The position numbers were made by a program, and so were the translations under genes. Of a stretch of DNA of 64,000 nucleotides, positions 43,767-54,101 are shown one piece after another (within the stretch, counting starts at the first letter, position 1; every line of letters starts with the position of its first letter). Source of the DNA: Brevibacillus sp. JNUCC-41 (lineage in GTDB: Bacteria; Bacillota; Bacilli; Bacillales; DSM-1321); the NCBI RefSeq assembly GCF_014844095.1, contig NZ_CP062163.1, positions 4,187,501 through 4,251,500 of the forward strand, given 5' to 3'. The notes beneath the pieces are model-generated. The model was not told the origin of the DNA and made no database searches. It saw only the letters and a program-made list of their open reading frames with translations.

Positions 43767-43808
43767 ACGTGTATCGTTCCAGATCATAGGGACGGTACAC
43801 GTTTTTTT
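43767..43808 (+). terminator. Terminator of the ABC transporter operon
   Basis: ACGTGTATCGTTCC and GGGACGGTACACGT form a long stem with small mismatches, followed by T7. Confidence 0.85.
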
Positions 43809-43958
43809 ATCGTTGAAAAAATCTACACCTAAAAATAGTAGGCTCCTAAAGCGGCCATAGATTCATATTTTATTTAATAAGGAGTTCGCCGCATTGGGGT
43901 TTGAGGAAAGAAACATGATAATTAACAAATTTTACAAAAATATCTTGTATCAGAGTAA

Positions 43959-43972
43959 TGAAAACGCTATCA
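43959..43972. promoter_or_regulatory. CcpA cre box at the murQ promoter
   Basis: TGAAAACGCTATCA fits TGWAANCGNTNWCA at every position. It overlaps a candidate promoter TTGTAT-N17-TATCAT (43945-43973), so CcpA would repress initiation of the MurNAc operon. Confidence 0.75.
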
Positions 43973-44056
43973 TTGAATATAGTATGAAATATAATTTCAT
44001 TATTTTCTATTAAAAAATGAAATTATATTTAAGTAATTGTTTATAGGAGGATTTAA

Positions 44057-44971
44057 TTGTCTATGGAGGAACATTTGCGTTCATTAACGACTGAATTACG
44101 GAACGAAAAGACGATGAATATCGATAGTGTAAATACGATGGAAGTCATTTCTGCAATCAATAAGGAAGATTTTAAAGTGGCAGCAGCGGTCCAGGAGGTA
44201 TTGCCAGAGATTGAAACGGTAGTTGAATGGGCTTGTGAATCATTAAAGAACGGAGGGAGACTCATATACATCGGAGCAGGAACGAGCGGAAGACTCGGTG
44301 TTCTGGATGCCGTGGAATGTCCCCCGACTTTCAGCACACCACCTGATAGGGTGCTGGGAATAATCGCAGGAGGGGAAAAGGCGTTTGTTCGGGCTGTTGA
44401 AGGAGCAGAGGATAAAGAGGAGTTTGGGGAATGTGATCTGATTGACGTGGAACTTACAGCAAATGATACGGTTATTGGCATCGCGGCTAGCGGCCGTACC
44501 CCTTATGTGAGGGGTGCTTTACGTTATGCGAGAAAAGTTGGGGCTAAAGCGGCGGCATTATCATGCAATAAAAACGCGAGCATCACGGAAGCAGCTGATA
44601 TAGGGATCGAAGTGGTAGTCGGACCGGAAGTGTTAACAGGATCCACAAGAATGAAAGCGGCAACTGCACATAAAATGGTACTCAATATGATTTCAACTGC
44701 AACCATGATCCGGTTGGGAAAAGTCTATGAAAATCTGATGGTCGATGTTAATGTCAGTAATCAAAAACTGAAGGACCGTGCAATAAGCATCATAGAAACT
44801 GTAACGAATGCTGACTATGATCAAGCTTTGAATACACTTGAAAAGGCCAATAATCAAGTTAAACCAGCGATTGTCATGATAAAAACGGCAACAGATTATG
44901 AAAAAGCAATGGAGTTACTGGAGAATGCGGATGGAGATGTCAGAAAAGCCATCTCGATCCAGGAAGATTAA
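44057..44971 (+). CDS. murQ: N-acetylmuramic acid 6-phosphate etherase MurQ
   Basis: A 304-residue SIS-domain lyase. It splits the D-lactyl ether of MurNAc-6-P to give GlcNAc-6-P. The SIS motif [21 protein letters not shown] is near 71-91, EGAEDKEE near 115, and the C-terminal UBA-like helical tail is typical. TAGGAGG lies 6 nt before the TTG at 44057; the ATG two codons later is possible. It leads the mur operon, as in B. subtilis. Confidence 0.96.
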   Translation: MSMEEHLRSLTTELRNEKTMNIDSVNTMEVISAINKEDFKVAAAVQEVLPEIETVVEWACESLKNGGRLIYIGAGTSGRLGVLDAVECPPTFSTPPDRVLGIIAGGEKAFVRAVEGAEDKEEFGECDLIDVELTANDTVIGIAASGRTPYVRGALRYARKVGAKAAALSCNKNASITEAADIGIEVVVGPEVLTGSTRMKAATAHKMVLNMISTATMIRLGKVYENLMVDVNVSNQKLKDRAISIIETVTNADYDQALNTLEKANNQVKPAIVMIKTATDYEKAMELLENADGDVRKAISIQED

Positions 44972-44982
44972 GGAGGGAAGCA

Positions 44983-45840
44983 ATGGCTACAGGAGGATTA
45001 TCCATCATACAGACGATGTTGAGCAAGCTGCCGCAATCAGAACAAAAACTAGCAGAATATATACTACAAAATCCTCATGAAGTTGTGAACAGCACTGTAC
45101 AGGAATTAAGTACCTCTGCCCAAACTAGCGGGGCCGCTGTTATTAGGTTGTGTAAATCGCTTGGAATAAAAGGATTTCAAGATTTGAAAATAAGGATTGC
45201 TGGAGATTTGATGAAAACCGTCGAACAGGGTTATCGGGATATCGAGCCTTCCGAATCACTGTATCGGATTGTGGAGAAAACAACGAGTAATTCGATTCAG
45301 TCCATTAGGGATACATCTGAAATAATCGATCACGATAATCTCAAGCATGCGATAAAGCTGATGCTGAATGCTAAAACCGTCCACTTTTGCGGTGTGGGTG
45401 CTTCGAATATAGTTGCTGCTGACGCTCAGCAAAAATTACTTCGCGTCAATAAAGGGGCAACGGCTTTTACAGATATGCATTTAATTGCAACCTTGATTGC
45501 AAATGCAGATGAAAATGACATCGTTTTTGCCATTTCATTCTCAGGGGAAACACCAGAAGTTGTCAATATATTGAAGCTGGCAAAGGAACGTGGGGTCAAG
45601 ACAATCGGGCTGACTCATTATGGCCAAACAACGGTATCATCCTTGTGCGACGTCACACTGTATACATCCTATTCGAATGAGGCACCATTTCGAAGTGCAG
45701 CAACATCCTCACGATTGGCGCAATTATATATGATTGACATTTTGTTTTTGGGGATGGCTTCAGAACAATATGAAGAGACTGTCCAATATATCGATAACAC
45801 CAGGTCTGCCATTAAATCGATGACAGATCAATATAAATGA
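44983..45840 (+). CDS. murR: RpiR-family regulator MurR
   Basis: A 285-residue regulator. An RpiR HTH domain occupies about 1-77 (STSAQTSGAAVIRLCKSLG) and a SIS sugar-phosphate domain about 125-250 (VHFCGVGASNIVAADAQQKL). The usual ligand of MurR is MurNAc-6-P. AGGAGGGAA precedes the ATG, 11 bp after murQ. It presumably controls its own operon along with the cre box. Confidence 0.92.
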   Translation: MATGGLSIIQTMLSKLPQSEQKLAEYILQNPHEVVNSTVQELSTSAQTSGAAVIRLCKSLGIKGFQDLKIRIAGDLMKTVEQGYRDIEPSESLYRIVEKTTSNSIQSIRDTSEIIDHDNLKHAIKLMLNAKTVHFCGVGASNIVAADAQQKLLRVNKGATAFTDMHLIATLIANADENDIVFAISFSGETPEVVNILKLAKERGVKTIGLTHYGQTTVSSLCDVTLYTSYSNEAPFRSAATSSRLAQLYMIDILFLGMASEQYEETVQYIDNTRSAIKSMTDQYK

Positions 45841-45874
45841 TTCATACGAGATTTGACAAAGGGAGGGCTTTTGA

Positions 45875-47245
45875 ATGGGTAAGGGGGATAAGTACGCCAA
45901 CTTAGCAGAAGAGTTATTGGGAAAATTAGGTGGGGCATCTAATGTTGCCGATGCTGCACATTGTATGACCAGACTCAGGGTACTGCCAATCGATCGTTCG
46001 AAAGTGAAAATGGAAGATATAAAAAATACGGAAGGCGTTTTTGGCGTCATTGAAGAGGAAACGATCCAAATCGTCCTCGGGCCAGGCGTGGTGAACAAGG
46101 TTCATACAGAATTTGAAAAGCTTCTGGAGGAATCCTCTGGCGATTTGAACCTAAAAGAAGTAGCCTCGAAGAATAAATCTGAGATTAATAGGAAAAACGC
46201 AAAACCGTTTAAACTTTTTTTACGCAGGATTGCAAGTATTTTCATCCCTTTAATTCCCGCCTTAGTGGCATCAGGTTTGATTACCGGCATTACAAAAGCA
46301 ATCGTTCAAGCGGGCTGGCTTGCAGCAGAATCGCAATTAGCCATCATATTAACCGTTATCGGATCGGGGCTGTTTGCCTACTTGGGGATTTTGGTTGGGA
46401 CCAATGCAGCAAAAGAATACGGTGGATCACCTGCACTCGGTGCACTTGCAGGTATCTTGGTCATAAACCCGGCCGTCGGCGACATTTCATTGTTTGGTGA
46501 AAATTTGCTCCCTGGTCGCGGTGGGTTAATAGGAGTCCTTTTTGCAGCTATTTTCATAGCCTTGGTGGAAAAACAGGTCAGGAAATTCATTCCTCAATCA
46601 CTGGATATCATTTTGACGCCAACCATCGCTTTACTCATTACTGGGATTATCACTTACATTATATTTATGCCGGTAGGAGGGTTTTTATCGGATGCGATTA
46701 CGACTGGGTTATTGAATGTTTTGGATTTCGGTGGTGTCGTAGCTGGATTCGTGCTTGGTGCGGCCTTTCTCCCTCTCGTCATTACTGGTTTACATCAAGG
46801 TTTAACGCCTGTCCATCTAGAATTGATCAATTCGATTGGTGATGATCCACTGCTTCCCATTTTGGCGATGGGTGGCGCGGGCCAAGTTGGAGCGGCATTT
46901 GCCATCTATATGAAAACCAAGAAAGCAAGTTTGAAGCGAGCTATTGGAGGGGGCCTTCCTTCCGGGATGCTAGGTATCGGTGAACCTCTTATATTTGGAG
47001 TGACCCTGCCATTGGGGAGACCTTTCTTAACTGCATGTTTAGGTGCAGGAGTAGGTGGAGCCTTCCAAGCTCAATTCGGAATCGCAACGTCGTCCATCGG
47101 TGTGTCCGGACTGCCGCTTACCTTTTTAGTTCATCCAAACCAAATCGGACTGTTCCTCGCTGGTTTGTTCATTTCCTATATAGCAGGTTTTATTTTTACG
47201 TATCTGTTTGGATTCAAAGATGAAATGGCGGTTGAATTCAAGTGA
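45875..47245 (+). CDS. murP: MurNAc-specific PTS EIIBC component MurP
   Basis: A 456-residue PTS permease of the glucose superfamily. The EIIB domain spans about 1-85, with its phosphorylated Cys in AAHCMTRLRV near 30, and the EIIC domain about 110-450 with roughly ten hydrophobic segments. TGLHQGLTPVHLEL and GIGEPLIFGVTLPL are substrate-site motifs. There is no EIIA, so phosphate must come from another EIIA(Glc)-like domain. Specificity is from the flanking murQ/murR/mupG genes. Confidence 0.94.
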   Translation: MGKGDKYANLAEELLGKLGGASNVADAAHCMTRLRVLPIDRSKVKMEDIKNTEGVFGVIEEETIQIVLGPGVVNKVHTEFEKLLEESSGDLNLKEVASKNKSEINRKNAKPFKLFLRRIASIFIPLIPALVASGLITGITKAIVQAGWLAAESQLAIILTVIGSGLFAYLGILVGTNAAKEYGGSPALGALAGILVINPAVGDISLFGENLLPGRGGLIGVLFAAIFIALVEKQVRKFIPQSLDIILTPTIALLITGIITYIIFMPVGGFLSDAITTGLLNVLDFGGVVAGFVLGAAFLPLVITGLHQGLTPVHLELINSIGDDPLLPILAMGGAGQVGAAFAIYMKTKKASLKRAIGGGLPSGMLGIGEPLIFGVTLPLGRPFLTACLGAGVGGAFQAQFGIATSSIGVSGLPLTFLVHPNQIGLFLAGLFISYIAGFIFTYLFGFKDEMAVEFK

Positions 47246-48252
47246 TCGGAATTTCTTTTTATCTACAAGATCCGCATGCAGAAACACAAATCATCCATGC
47301 TGCTAACCTGGGAGTGAAAAAAGCATTCACCTCGCTTCATATTCCTGAAGAAAAGGGTGATCTCGTGAAAAGGATGATCACGCTTTTAAAACTTTCAGAG
47401 GACTATGGAATGGAAATCCATGCAGATGTCTCATTAAACACGCTTGATCATTTGGGGATTGGCAAATTCGCGGATTTATGGCCATTAGGTATTAAAGGTA
47501 TTCGCCTTGATGATGGGTTTGATAAAGAAACGGTCATATCTTTATCTAAGGTGTTTTCGCTCTCACTAAATGCAAGTACATTGAATGAAGAAGAACTTTT
47601 AGCCATACTTGGGGGCGGTGTGGAAACGGAAAGTCTGATAGCTTGGCACAACTTTTATCCGAAGCCTGAAACGGGCCTTGAGGAAGGGTTCTTTCATCAA
47701 CAAAATCGAATGTTCAAGAAATACGGCATACCGATCTTTGCTTTCATCCCAGGTGCAGGAAGCAAACGCGGTCCTCTTCATGTGGGTCTTCCAACACTCG
47801 AAAAACACAGGTTGATGAATCCTTACGCTGCCGGTATTGAGCTGATTCAGCATGTGGAAGGAGTTTACGTTGGAGATCAAGGAACGGAGAATAATCTGCT
47901 TGAGAATCTAACTGCCTATGAAAATCTAAATATTCTAACTGTTAGAATGGAATCCCGAATCTTGCAAAGCGGTCAGTATAAATTAAGGCCAGATGTTTCT
48001 CAAGATGTTTTCCGGCTGCAGAATACCCGGGTCATGGCAAATGTTGAGCCGAGTAATACAGTTGCACGCAGCCTTGGATCCATAACGATGGACAATGATG
48101 CTTACGGAAGGTATCGGGGGGAGGTCCAAATTTGCAAGAGAGACCTAGGGGCAAATCACCGTGTTAATGTGATAGGTCGAGTTATAGAAGAAGATATTCC
48201 CTTGCTGTCCCTTCTAAAGCCTGGTCAAACGATAAACCTTATAATTGAGTGA
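47242..48252 (+). CDS. mupG: 6-phospho-N-acetylmuramidase MupG (DUF871)
   Basis: A 336-residue cytoplasmic protein: MIGISFYLQDPHAETQ start, IKGIRLDDGF near 92, HNFYPKPETGL near 137-147, and the C-terminal DNDAYGRYRGEVQI-type cyclophilin-like domain. MupG hydrolyses MurNAc-6-P-GlcNAc imported by MurP. The start is GTG, overlapping the murP stop by 4 bp, with AAATGGCGG upstream. This gene is known in the S. aureus mur operon and is not part of the B. subtilis one that I recall. Confidence 0.92.
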   Translation: MIGISFYLQDPHAETQIIHAANLGVKKAFTSLHIPEEKGDLVKRMITLLKLSEDYGMEIHADVSLNTLDHLGIGKFADLWPLGIKGIRLDDGFDKETVISLSKVFSLSLNASTLNEEELLAILGGGVETESLIAWHNFYPKPETGLEEGFFHQQNRMFKKYGIPIFAFIPGAGSKRGPLHVGLPTLEKHRLMNPYAAGIELIQHVEGVYVGDQGTENNLLENLTAYENLNILTVRMESRILQSGQYKLRPDVSQDVFRLQNTRVMANVEPSNTVARSLGSITMDNDAYGRYRGEVQICKRDLGANHRVNVIGRVIEEDIPLLSLLKPGQTINLIIE

Positions 48253-48455
48253 CCAATTGATTCGATTATACAGCAGGTAAATGGATATAATTCATGAAGG
48301 CTTGTTAAAAGAGGCGGCTGCGGGGTTTCCAATGCTGCCTTGTTTTCTTTATAGGATCTATATAGTTCATTTCCATTCATTTTTCCCCCTTCATGAAAGT
48401 GGATATGGAATTGTTGCTAACGGAACTAAAAAGTATACAAGGGAGGAAACACTAA

Positions 48456-50396
48456 ATGATAAAAAGGATATGTGCCCCTGCTGGAATCGCATTATTCTTT
48501 GTTTTATCCATTTTGGGAGGGAATGCGACAGCAAAGGGATCAGAGACCGAAAACTCTGTATCGGATATTCAGAAAATCGTAGAAAACATGACAATCGATG
48601 AAAAAGTCGGTCAAATGCTAATGCCGGATTTTCGTAATTGGCAAAAACAAGGAGAAGTCAAGGCGACCGGGTTTATTGAAATGAACTCAGAAGTTGCAAG
48701 CATTATCCAAAAATATCATCTGGGCGGTGTGATTTTATTTGCTGAAAATGTAGTCGATACCGAACAAACGGTTCGGCTAACAGATGGTTTGCAGAAGGCA
48801 AGCCCGGGCCTGCCGCTGTTCATAACGATCGATCAGGAAGGAGGAATCGTAACTCGCCTTCAAACTGGAACGAACCTTCCTGGTAATATGGCACTTGGTG
48901 CAGCCAGGAATGAGAGTTACGCTTATCAATCTGGAGAAATCATTGGCAAGGAACTGTCGTCACTTGGCATAAATGTCAATTTCGGGCCGTCTGTCGATGT
49001 AAATAATAATCCAGGAAATCCTGTTATTGGCGTTCGTTCCTTCAGTTCTGATCCGGAACTTGTATCAAAGCTTGGCATTCAGACGATAAAAGGATTGCAA
49101 AATCAGAACATGATAGCAACGACCAAGCATTTCCCCGGCCATGGAGATACAGCAGTCGATAGTCATTATGGTCTTCCCCTTGTTTCTCATGATAAAGATC
49201 GTTTGCGTTCCATCGAGTTGGTTCCTTTCCAAAGGGCCATCGATGGTGGAGTAGATATGATGATGACAGCACATGTTCAATTTCCTGCGTTCGATGACAC
49301 TAAGTATATCAGTAAAAAAGACGGTCAAGAAATAATGGTTCCTGCAACGTTGTCACAAAAGGTCATCACGGGTCTATTACGTGAGGAAATGGGTTTTAAC
49401 GGTGTTGTGGTTACAGATGCTTTGAATATGAATGCCATTGCGGACAACTTCGGACAGGAAGAAGCTGTGGTCCTTGCCCTGAAATCTGGCGTTGATATTG
49501 CACTGATGCCTGCACAGATTAACTCGCTTCAAATGGAAAAGAATATAACCTCTGTATTCAATGCAGTGAAGGCAGCGGTGGAAAGTGGGGAAATTCCTCT
49601 AGGTCAAGTCAATCAATCTGTAACGAGGATACTTGAACTGAAAGTGAAGAGAGGGATATTAAACCCTGATGACACTCCGATCGATAAAAAGATCGAAACC
49701 GCGATTAAAGTGGTCGGGAATGATGATCATTTGAAAAAAGAAAGGAAAATGGCGGAAGATGCCATCACTCTTTTGAAAAATGAAGACAAAATATTGCCTT
49801 TCAAACCTAAGAAAAATGATAAAGTTTTAATTCTTGCTCCTTTTGATGATCAAGTTGAATCCATGTCCAGGAGCATCGGCGAATTAGCTGATAATAAGAA
49901 AATCAAGAAAGTCCAAATAACGGGTATGAGTTTTTCAGGAAAGTCATTTTCAGATCAAGTGGCCAGACTCATTGATGAATCGGATTTTGTCATAACTGGT
50001 TCCTATATTGTCAAAAACGATCCAGCTGTCAATGATGGAGTGATAGATGATAGTATTCAAGATTCGTCTAAATGGGCAACAGCCTTCCCTAGGGCGGTCA
50101 TGAATCATGCTAAGAAGAAAGATAAAAAATTTGTATTAATGAGTTTAAGAAACCCTTATGATGTTGCAAACTTTGAAGAAGCGAAAGCGGTTCTTGCTGT
50201 TTACGGGTTCAAAGGGTATTCGAATGGGCGTTATAGACAGCCAAATATCCCGGCAGGCATCTCGACCATTTTTGGAGAATCAAAGCCTAGAGGGACGTTG
50301 CCGGTCGATATACCATCAGTAACCAAGCCCAATCAAAGCCTTTATAAATTTGGATATGGATTAGATATTAAATCTGGAAGACCCATTAAAAAATAG
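48456..50396 (+). CDS. nagZ: Exported beta-N-acetylglucosaminidase NagZ
   Basis: A 646-residue GH3 enzyme. The signal peptide spans about 1-27 (with a hydrophobic core, ending near NATAKG), the GH3 barrel about 40-400, and an extra C-terminal domain is as in B. subtilis NagZ (642 residues). The catalytic Asp-His motif lies in [16 protein letters not shown] near 222-237, and the nucleophile in [11 protein letters not shown] near 318. It releases GlcNAc from muropeptides outside the cell. GGGAGG precedes the ATG. The 200-bp gap before it shows no gene. Confidence 0.94.
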   Translation: MIKRICAPAGIALFFVLSILGGNATAKGSETENSVSDIQKIVENMTIDEKVGQMLMPDFRNWQKQGEVKATGFIEMNSEVASIIQKYHLGGVILFAENVVDTEQTVRLTDGLQKASPGLPLFITIDQEGGIVTRLQTGTNLPGNMALGAARNESYAYQSGEIIGKELSSLGINVNFGPSVDVNNNPGNPVIGVRSFSSDPELVSKLGIQTIKGLQNQNMIATTKHFPGHGDTAVDSHYGLPLVSHDKDRLRSIELVPFQRAIDGGVDMMMTAHVQFPAFDDTKYISKKDGQEIMVPATLSQKVITGLLREEMGFNGVVVTDALNMNAIADNFGQEEAVVLALKSGVDIALMPAQINSLQMEKNITSVFNAVKAAVESGEIPLGQVNQSVTRILELKVKRGILNPDDTPIDKKIETAIKVVGNDDHLKKERKMAEDAITLLKNEDKILPFKPKKNDKVLILAPFDDQVESMSRSIGELADNKKIKKVQITGMSFSGKSFSDQVARLIDESDFVITGSYIVKNDPAVNDGVIDDSIQDSSKWATAFPRAVMNHAKKKDKKFVLMSLRNPYDVANFEEAKAVLAVYGFKGYSNGRYRQPNIPAGISTIFGESKPRGTLPVDIPSVTKPNQSLYKFGYGLDIKSGRPIKK

Positions 50397-50409
50397 GGAG
50401 GGATGCAAT

Positions 50410-51648
50410 TTGAAAAGGATGATAATCCTATTTACCATTTGTCTGATGACTTTCGGCATTGTTTCCTCAAAAAGTGTAACCGCTGTTAAAGAGAAGAAAA
50501 AACAAAAGGTCAGTCCCGGTATTGAAGTTCTTTTAAAAGAAGAAAAGGACGTGTTAAGCGGAAAAAAAGTCGGCTTGATTACGAATCCAACTGGCATCGA
50601 TTCTAAATTAACCAGCATCGTCGATCTACTTAATGATGATCCGGATATTAATTTGACAGCGCTATTTGGTCCTGAACATGGAGTGCGTGGAGATGCGCAA
50701 GCTGGTGCAAGCGTTGAATATTATATGGATGAAAAAACGGGGTTGCCCGTTTATAGCTTATATGGCAAAACGAAAAAACCGACGCCTGAAATGTTAAAGG
50801 ATGTCGAGGTGCTTGTTTTTGATATCCAGGATGTCGGAACACGCTATTACACCTATATCTACACGATGGCTTATGCAATGGAAGCAGCCAAAGAAAATGA
50901 TATCCCCTTTATCGTGCTGGACCGGCCTAACCCACAAGGCGGGGAATCGGTAGATGGGCCTGTCCTTGAACCTGAATTCTCATCGTTTGTTGGTTTGTAC
51001 CCAATACCTCTTAAGCATGGGATGACTGTTGGGGAACTGGCTACTTTGTTCAATAAGGAATTTAAAATAGGTGCAGATCTAAAGGTCATCAAGATGAAAG
51101 GCTGGAAGAGGGATATGGACTATGAAGAAACAGGTCTTCCTTTTGTCTTGCCGTCACCGAATATGCCGACTGTTTCCACTACGTTCGTATATCCGGCTAC
51201 AGGCTTGATCGAGGGAACGAATGTCTCGGAAGGCAGAGGAACGACTAAACCATTCGAATTGATTGGTGCTCCTTATATAAACAGTGATGAGCTTGCTGGG
51301 AAATTAAATGCATTAAGGTTACCTGGCGTAAAATTCAGGGCAGCCTCCTTTACACCTACATTTTCAAAACATGCAGGTAAACTTAGCCATGGAGTGGAAA
51401 TTTATATAACCGATAGAGAGGAATTCAAGGCTGTCCCTACCGGACTTCACATCATCAAGACCATTCAGGATCTATATCCTGCAGATTTTGAATTCCTTGC
51501 AGCCAAAAATTTCAATTTATTGATTGGCAATGGATGGGTAATGTCAAGAATTGAAGAAGGTTCATCAGTAAATGAAATCATGAAAGAATATCAAGCAAAG
51601 CAGGATGCTTTTAAAAAGGTTCGCAAAAATTACTTGCTCTATAAATAA
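50410..51648 (+). CDS. namZ: Exo-beta-N-acetylmuramidase NamZ (YbbC, DUF1343)
   Basis: A 412-residue secreted enzyme. A signal peptide occupies about 1-24. The family motifs are LITNPTGID near 56, LFGPEHGVRGD near 83-93, DIQDVGTRYYTYIYTM near 140 and VLDRPNPQGG near 170. It removes MurNAc from non-reducing ends of peptidoglycan fragments. GGGAGGGAT precedes the TTG/ATG start region. It ends the operon with nagZ; the amidase gene amiE of the B. subtilis cluster is absent. Confidence 0.93.
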   Translation: MKRMIILFTICLMTFGIVSSKSVTAVKEKKKQKVSPGIEVLLKEEKDVLSGKKVGLITNPTGIDSKLTSIVDLLNDDPDINLTALFGPEHGVRGDAQAGASVEYYMDEKTGLPVYSLYGKTKKPTPEMLKDVEVLVFDIQDVGTRYYTYIYTMAYAMEAAKENDIPFIVLDRPNPQGGESVDGPVLEPEFSSFVGLYPIPLKHGMTVGELATLFNKEFKIGADLKVIKMKGWKRDMDYEETGLPFVLPSPNMPTVSTTFVYPATGLIEGTNVSEGRGTTKPFELIGAPYINSDELAGKLNALRLPGVKFRAASFTPTFSKHAGKLSHGVEIYITDREEFKAVPTGLHIIKTIQDLYPADFEFLAAKNFNLLIGNGWVMSRIEEGSSVNEIMKEYQAKQDAFKKVRKNYLLYK

Positions 51649-51658
51649 GAGAAAAAAG

Positions 51659-51687
51659 AAAAGTCCGGTTGGACTTTTCTTTTTTTG
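51659..51687 (+). terminator. Terminator of the mur operon
   Basis: AAAAGTCC pairs with GGACTTTT around GGTT, followed by CT7. Confidence 0.85.
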
Positions 51688-51828
51688 ATGAACTTTCGAA
51701 GAAGGAGAAAATCGCTAAGACTTTATTCCTGAATAAAGCCAAATTTATAAGTTCTAAAATGGAAGGAACCGTTGTCTAATAGAATATGGGGTTTACCCTA
51801 AATCAGTAATTGTCAGGGGGAAAGCGGG

Positions 51829-53304
51829 ATGAAAAAATATCTTCAAAAAATTGGACGTTCCTTGATGCTTCCAGTAGCCGTCTTGCCGGCAGCCGCCATA
51901 TTAATGGGGATCGGTTATTGGATAGATCCAGCAGGATGGGGAGCGGGAAGTCCGTTAGCGGCTTTCTTAATTAAAGCGGGTTCTTCAATCATTGATAATA
52001 TGGCTATTTTGTTTGCTGTTGGAGTGGCGTTGGGGATGTCGAAAGGGAAGGATGGAGCAGCCGCTTTGAGCGGTCTTGTAGCCTATCTAGTCGTAACGAC
52101 ATTGCTTTCCACGGACTCGGTAGCGATGCTGCAAGGAATAGATGCAAAAGATGTAAATCCAGCATTTGAGAAAATAGAAAATGCATTTGTCGGAATCCTC
52201 TCGGGCCTTATAGCGGCAGCTATGTATAATCGGTTCAGTAAGGTCGAGCTGCCGGATGCACTCGCTTTCTTTAGCGGTAAACGCCTTGTCCCGATCCTTA
52301 CTGCGGTTGTAATGTTACTCGTTTCTCTTATATTATTCTTCGTATGGCCACTCATCTACTCCTGGTTAGTTATATTTGGGGAAGGAATTAGTGAATTAGG
52401 TGCAGCTGGAGCAGGACTCTATGGATTTTTCAATCGGCTTTTAATACCAACAGGTTTACATCATGCTTTAAACTCCGTATTCTGGTTCGATGTAATAGGA
52501 CTTAACGATATCGGTAAATTCTGGGCTGGAACAGGAATAAAAGGAACCACGGGCATGTATCAAGCCGGATTCTTTCCCGTCATGATGTTCGGTTTACCGG
52601 CTGCTGCTCTGGCCATGTACCATTCGGCAAAATCACGGAAGAAAAAACAAGTGGCCTCATTGATGCTCGCAGCCGGTTTCGCTTCATTTTTTACAGGCGT
52701 TACTGAACCGTTGGAATTTGCTTTCATGTTTGTTGCACCTGCCCTGTTTGTTGTGCATGCTTTATTAACAGGGATATCATTAGCTATTGCTGCGACTTTC
52801 CATTGGACAGCTGGGTTCGGTTTTAGTGCAGGATTCATTGACTTTGTTTTAAGTTCAAGATTGCCATTGGCAAATGAACCTTATATGCTACTTCTTCAAG
52901 GACTGGCTTTTGCTGTCATTTACTATTTCTTATTCCGATTCTTGATAAAAAGGTTCAATTTAATGACTCCAGGCAGAGAAGATGATACAGAAGATGAGCT
53001 TGATGGTGGAGAAGTGATTGCGGAAGCAGACAGCAGTCAAGGCGGGAATGATAAGAGTAAATTCTTTGGAATGGCATCCGTTATTTATGAAGGTTTAGGC
53101 GGAGACGCTAACGTAATATCTGTAGATAACTGCGTTACCCGATTAAGGGTTGAGGTAGAGAATATGGGAGCTGTCGATCAGAATAAAATCAAATCAACAG
53201 GGGTTGCCGGAATTAATATCGTGGGTCCCCAAAGCATTCAAGTCATCGTTGGGACACAAGTACAATTCATAGCTGATGAAATTGAAAAGATCCGAAGGCA
53301 ATAG
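51829..53304 (+). CDS. nagP: PTS EIICB component, N-acetylglucosamine type (NagP-like)
   Basis: A 491-residue EIICB permease. EIIC spans about 1-385: MKKYLQKIGRSLMLPVAVLPAAAI start, LIPTGLHHALNSVFWFD near 205-221, and TEPLEFAFMF near 290. A linker and the EIIB domain at about 410-490 follow, with the phosphorylated Cys in SVDNCVTRLRV near 437. There is no EIIA. The short EIIC and motif set favour GlcNAc over glucose, as does the position after nagZ/namZ, which release GlcNAc. It is monocistronic. GGGGGAAAG precedes the ATG. Confidence 0.87.
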   Translation: MKKYLQKIGRSLMLPVAVLPAAAILMGIGYWIDPAGWGAGSPLAAFLIKAGSSIIDNMAILFAVGVALGMSKGKDGAAALSGLVAYLVVTTLLSTDSVAMLQGIDAKDVNPAFEKIENAFVGILSGLIAAAMYNRFSKVELPDALAFFSGKRLVPILTAVVMLLVSLILFFVWPLIYSWLVIFGEGISELGAAGAGLYGFFNRLLIPTGLHHALNSVFWFDVIGLNDIGKFWAGTGIKGTTGMYQAGFFPVMMFGLPAAALAMYHSAKSRKKKQVASLMLAAGFASFFTGVTEPLEFAFMFVAPALFVVHALLTGISLAIAATFHWTAGFGFSAGFIDFVLSSRLPLANEPYMLLLQGLAFAVIYYFLFRFLIKRFNLMTPGREDDTEDELDGGEVIAEADSSQGGNDKSKFFGMASVIYEGLGGDANVISVDNCVTRLRVEVENMGAVDQNKIKSTGVAGINIVGPQSIQVIVGTQVQFIADEIEKIRRQ

Positions 53305-53319
53305 CTGATTCTCTAAAAA

Positions 53320-53359
53320 TCTACGATCAGGATTATATTTTCTGATCGTAGAGATTTTT
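53320..53359 (+). terminator. nagP terminator
   Basis: TCTACGATCAG pairs perfectly with CTGATCGTAGA around an 11-nt loop, followed by GATTTTT. The rest of the gap to 53612 shows no gene. Confidence 0.85.
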
Positions 53360-53612
53360 ATGATAATGACTTTATTAACTCTGCTCATAAAATAGAATAA
53401 AACGAATCAATGTTCTATAATATATAAAGGTATTGTTGAAGGATTTGCAATGAAGCTTGAAGAATTAGTAATGAAGCTCGTCCGCCAATCATTTGAGTAA
53501 TTAGGATATCAGCAGTAATGAAGGCTGTATACATACCAAAAACACGATCATATAGTTTACTAAGTTTTGAGCAAGGGATATCTTTTGCATTTAGTATAGG
53601 GAGGTTCCGGTC

Positions 53613-54041
53613 TTGTATAAACAAAAAACCAAAGAAACTGACAGTAGTGTCATTGAGTTCATTGAGAACGTCGAAAATCCAAAAAAGCGTGAAGATGCAT
53701 ATGAATTGTTGGATGTTTTCACCAAAACGACAGGTTATGAGGCAAAGATGTGGGGACCGAGCATCATTGGGTTCGGTATCTATCATTATAATTATGAATC
53801 AGGTCATGAAGGAGAAGCCCCTCTGGTAGGCTTTTCCCCTCGAAAAGCAAAAATCAGTTTATATTTCACTCCAGGGGATAAAAAAAGGGAAGAATTGTTA
53901 CAGGCATTTGGAAAACACACTTCCGGAAAAGGGTGTGTGTACATCAATAAAGTGGCAGATATTGATATTAATGTATTGAAAGAATTGATTAATCAGTCTG
54001 TCAAGTTTTTGAGAGATAAGTACCCGGACAATGAAATATAA
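53613..54041 (+). CDS. DUF1801 (YdhG/YdeI-like) protein
   Basis: A 142-residue soluble protein: FIENVENPKKREDAYELLDV, then MWGPSIIGFGIYHYNYESG near 46-64, RKAKISLYFTP and GKGCVYINKVADID. This is the usual outline of DUF1801 proteins, whose function is unknown. The start is TTG with GGAGGTT 6-8 nt upstream. It is 60 bp before the oxidoreductase gene and may be cotranscribed. Confidence 0.82.
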   Translation: MYKQKTKETDSSVIEFIENVENPKKREDAYELLDVFTKTTGYEAKMWGPSIIGFGIYHYNYESGHEGEAPLVGFSPRKAKISLYFTPGDKKREELLQAFGKHTSGKGCVYINKVADIDINVLKELINQSVKFLRDKYPDNEI

Positions 54042-54101
54042 GAGAACGGATGATCAATTTATAATTGTTAAAGAGGAACAAGAAAGCGAGTGGGAACGAA
54101 A

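Noticed and set aside
48281..48601. Frame between mupG and nagZ
   Set aside because: It overlaps the nagZ signal peptide in another frame and has no recognisable features.
53518..53829. 103-codon frame overlapping the DUF1801 gene
   Set aside because: Out of frame with a protein of clear family outline and its GGAGGTT site.
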